Below, one piece after another: positions 8,301 through 10,300 of a DNA stretch of 10,300 nt. The notes under the pieces were generated by a model that was given only the letters and a program-made list of their open reading frames with translations, did not search any database and was not told the origin of the DNA. Source of the stretch: an uncultured Phenylobacterium sp. (GTDB lineage Bacteria > Pseudomonadota > Alphaproteobacteria > Caulobacterales > Caulobacteraceae); NCBI GenBank assembly GCA_945952175.1, contig CAMFHW010000104.1, forward strand, positions 1 through 10,300. Reading direction: 5' to 3'. How positions within the stretch are numbered: the stretch's first letter is position 1; every line of letters starts with the position of its first letter. The translations under genes were made by a program, and so were the position numbers.

Positions 8301-9164
8301 ATGAGCGCCGACGCCTTCGCCACCGCCTGGACCTGCTTCAACGTCACGCTGGAGGACGGGGTCGCGCACATCCAGCTCAAGCGGCCCGAGGCGATGAACT
8401 CGATGATCCGCGAGTTCTGGAACGAGCTGCCGCAGATCGTCCGCGACATCGACGACAACGCCAAGGCGCGCGCCATCGTCATCTCCTCGACGGGCAAGCA
8501 CTTCTCGGCGGGAATGGACCTGGCGGTGTTCGGCGGCGGCGGTTCGACCTCGCAGAACCAGGTCGCCGACCGCTGGATCAACGCCGAGCAGCAGCGGCAT
8601 CACATCCTGTGGCTCCAGCAGTGCTTCGGTTGCCTGGACGACGCGCGTGTGCCCGTGATCGCCGCGATCCACGGCGGCTGCATCGGGGGCGCGGTGGACA
8701 TGACCAGCGCCTGCGACATCCGCTACGCCAGCGCCGACGCCTTCTTCTGCATCCAGGAGATCAATATCGGCATGACCGCCGACGTCGGCACCTTCCCGCG
8801 ACTGTGCAAGATCATCCCCGAGGGCTGGGTGCGGGAGATGGCCTATACCGGCCGGCGCATGCCCGCCCAGAAGGCCAAGGAGATCGGCTGGGTCAACGAG
8901 GTGCTGCCGACGCACGAGGAGTGCGTGGCCCATGCGCTGGCGACGGCCAAGGAGATCGCGAGCAAGGCGCCGCTGGCGGTGACCGGCTCGAAGGTGATGA
9001 TCAACTACGCCCGCGACCACACCATCAAGGACGGGCTGGACTACATCGCCGTCTGGCAGACTGGCATGTTCGCCGGGCCGCACATGGCCGAGGCCTTCAA
9101 GGCGCGGCAGGAGAAGCGCGACGCGGTCTATCCGGACCTGCAGAAGCTGCGCCACGAGATGTGA
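8301..9164 (+). CDS. Crotonase-family enzyme, probable delta(3,5)-delta(2,4)-dienoyl-CoA isomerase
   Basis: The 287-residue protein has the crotonase fold: oxyanion-hole segments HFSAGMDL (67-74) and HGGCIGGAVDM (124-134), and the block ACDIRYASADAFFCIQEINIG (137-157). Mammalian ECH1 uses Asp176, Glu196 and Asp204. Here Asp133, Glu153 and Asp161 keep the same 20- and 8-residue spacing, within VDM, QEINIG and ADVGTFPRL. Ordinary enoyl-CoA hydratases carry two glutamates instead, so isomerase activity in beta-oxidation of unsaturated fatty acids with odd-numbered double bonds is the best call. The late segment APLAVTGSKVMINYARDHTIKDGLDYIAVW (223-252) also matches the ECH1 type. The ATG has GGGAGA 6 bases upstream. 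The gene stands alone between two palindromic repeats; no other beta-oxidation gene is adjacent. Substrate specificity is inferred from active-site acids only. Confidence 0.9.
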   Translation: MSADAFATAWTCFNVTLEDGVAHIQLKRPEAMNSMIREFWNELPQIVRDIDDNAKARAIVISSTGKHFSAGMDLAVFGGGGSTSQNQVADRWINAEQQRHHILWLQQCFGCLDDARVPVIAAIHGGCIGGAVDMTSACDIRYASADAFFCIQEINIGMTADVGTFPRLCKIIPEGWVREMAYTGRRMPAQKAKEIGWVNEVLPTHEECVAHALATAKEIASKAPLAVTGSKVMINYARDHTIKDGLDYIAVWQTGMFAGPHMAEAFKARQEKRDAVYPDLQKLRHEM

Positions 9165-9180
9165 TGGAGGGCGGAAGGTC

Positions 9181-9344
9181 CCCTTCTCCCCTTGCGGGAG
9201 AAGGTGTCGGGCGAGAGCCCGACGGATGAGGGGTCTTGCTCCCCCGTCCGTGGCTTCTGATGCAGGTTCGTTGGCGACGCCGTAAGGCCCCCTCATCCGA
9301 CCCCGCTCCGCGGGGCCACCTTCTCCCGCGAGGGGAGAAGGAAA
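9181..9344. repeat. Large palindromic intergenic repeat, copy B
   Basis: This is the second copy of the element at 8058-8197, with the same order of hairpins: H1 9182-9190 with 9196-9204; H2 9206-9212 with 9217-9223 (loop GAGA); H3 9301-9306 with 9310-9315 (loop TCC); H4 9319-9327 with 9333-9341. CGGATGAGGGG (9223-9233) pairs perfectly with CCCCTCATCCG (9289-9299). The central spacer is longer (about 55 bases) and unrelated to that of copy A. It fills almost all of the gap between the crotonase gene (+) and xerC (-), which converge here, so it may act as a two-way transcription barrier. Confidence 0.9.
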
Positions 9345-9362
9345 CGACGGCGCCGTCGAGGG

Positions 9363-10286
9363 TCAGCCCGCGGCGTGGGGGTGGGCTTTGGAATAGGCGC
9401 TGAGCAGGGCCGCGGCGTCGACGTCGGCATAGCGCTGGGTCGTCGAGAGCGAGGCGTGGCCCAGCAGTTCCTGGATCGAGCGCAGGTCGGCGCCGGCGCC
9501 CAGCAGGTGGGTGGCGAAGGAGTGGCGCAGGGCGTGCGGGGTCGCGCTGGCCGGCAGGCCGAGCCGGCCGCGCAGGGCCTGGACCGTGGCCTGGACGTGG
9601 CGCGGGCTCAAGGGTCCGCCGCGCTTGGCGCGGAACAGGGGCTCGTGGCCTTCGAGCACGAAGGGCGCGGCGTCGAGATAGGCCTGAACCGCGGCGGCGA
9701 CCTGAGGCAGGACCGGGACGATGCGGGTCTTCGAACCCTTGCCGGTGATGCGCAGGCTGGCCGGCAGGGGCGCGTCGGCGCGAGTCAGCGACAGGGCCTC
9801 GGAGATCCGCAGGCCGCAGCCGTAGAGCAGGGTCAGCACCGCCTCGTCGCGGGCGGCCTCCCAGTCCTCGCGGTCGGGATCGAGGGACGGTTCGGCCAGC
9901 AGGCCGCGAGCCTGGTCCTCGCTGATCGGGCGCGGCATCGACGGCTTGACGCGCGGACCGCGCACCAGGGCGACCGCGGGATTGGGGGTGTCCAGCCGCC
10001 GGTCGAGGAAGCGGTGGAAGGTGCGCATGGCCGAGAGCGCCTGGGACAGCGAGCGCGGCGACAGGGGCTTGTCGGCCTGGCGCAGGCTGGCCAGCCAGGC
10101 GCGGATCTCGCCGGCGGCGACGCCGCCGAGGTCGGAAACGCCGAGGGTCTCGCCGCGGTGGGCTTCGAGGAAGGTGATGTAGCGGTGCGCCGCGAACCCG
10201 TAGGCCTCGACCGTGCGCGGGGAGGCGCGCCGTTCCTTGGCCAGGTGCTCCAGCCAGAGGCCGACGGCGGCGCGGGCAGAGGTCAT
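9363..10286 (-). CDS. xerC: Site-specific tyrosine recombinase XerC
   Basis: The 307-residue cytoplasmic recombinase is expected to act with XerD at the chromosomal dif site to resolve dimers before division. The N-terminal SAM-like core-binding domain covers about 3-98 (WLEHLAKERRASPRTVEAYG, then LSPRSLSQALSAMRTFHRFL). The catalytic domain has all six residues: Arg160 (YGCGLRISEAL), Lys183 (TGKGSKTR), His251 and Arg254 (HALRHSFATHLL), His277 (LLGHASLSTTQRY) and the nucleophile Tyr286. Length is normal for Xer proteins, and there are no integrase-type N-terminal arm-binding extensions or nearby phage genes, so this is a housekeeping recombinase. XerC rather than XerD is favoured by overall sequence (PNPAVALVRGPRV, GCGLRISEAL) but is not proven. 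The ATG is preceded by GGGGAGG (10300-10294) with 7-base spacing. The gene converges on the crotonase gene. Confidence 0.93.
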   Translation of the reverse strand: MTSARAAVGLWLEHLAKERRASPRTVEAYGFAAHRYITFLEAHRGETLGVSDLGGVAAGEIRAWLASLRQADKPLSPRSLSQALSAMRTFHRFLDRRLDTPNPAVALVRGPRVKPSMPRPISEDQARGLLAEPSLDPDREDWEAARDEAVLTLLYGCGLRISEALSLTRADAPLPASLRITGKGSKTRIVPVLPQVAAAVQAYLDAAPFVLEGHEPLFRAKRGGPLSPRHVQATVQALRGRLGLPASATPHALRHSFATHLLGAGADLRSIQELLGHASLSTTQRYADVDAAALLSAYSKAHPHAAG

Positions 10287-10300
10287 GCCCGTTCCTCCCC

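Noticed and set aside
8259..9296. A 345-codon open frame on the - strand opposite the crotonase gene
   Set aside because: It runs through palindromic repeat B and is the complement of a conserved enzyme, with no family resemblance of its own.
8058..9344. CRISPR-like repeats
   Set aside because: There are only two copies 1 kb apart with a gene between, no regular spacers and no cas genes.
9363..10286. Phage or integron integrase
   Set aside because: Length, motifs and lack of any att-like repeat, phage gene or cassette array point to housekeeping XerC.

Overview
The window is high-GC DNA (about 70% by eye) dominated by chromosomal housekeeping genes. Protein sequences and gene order (a divergent rpsU / COQ9-family pair, an ftsH-folP operon, xerC) point to an alphaproteobacterium, most likely of the Caulobacterales (Caulobacter/Phenylobacterium-like). 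That placement is inferred from family resemblance, not from a database search.

Layout. Positions 1-270 (+) hold the C-terminal end of a short-chain dehydrogenase, entered through a 13-G run. Positions 271-492 hold nested inverted repeats and no gene. Positions 493-2160 (-) encode a gamma-glutamyltransferase-fold protein that lacks the usual glutamate-binding residues. A divergent spacer leads to a membrane acyltransferase-3 protein (2317-3459, +), followed by a small exported protein of unknown function (3583-4026, +). That gene ends at a strong bidirectional terminator (4050-4083) facing folP. The minus strand then reads rpsU (7186-6953), a terminator, ftsH (6775-4892) and folP (4890-4084); ftsH and folP are one base apart. 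A COQ9-family gene (7353-8009, +) diverges from rpsU. A dienoyl-CoA isomerase-like crotonase (8301-9164, +) sits between two copies of a large palindromic repeat (8058-8197 and 9181-9344). xerC (10286-9363, -) closes the window.

How the genes relate. Most are functionally independent: membrane proteolysis (FtsH), folate synthesis (FolP), translation (bS21), ubiquinone synthesis (COQ9), fatty-acid oxidation (the crotonase) and chromosome dimer resolution (XerC). Only ftsH-folP has clear operon architecture. I see no phage, CRISPR, toxin-antitoxin or defence system, and no evidence of a new multi-gene system. The most interesting signals are: (1) the paired palindromic repeats, whose hairpin stems differ between copies only by compensated base pairs; (2) rpsU, which seems to start at a CTG codon; (3) the GGT-like enzyme with replaced substrate-binding residues; and (4) the nested inverted repeats at 279-476.
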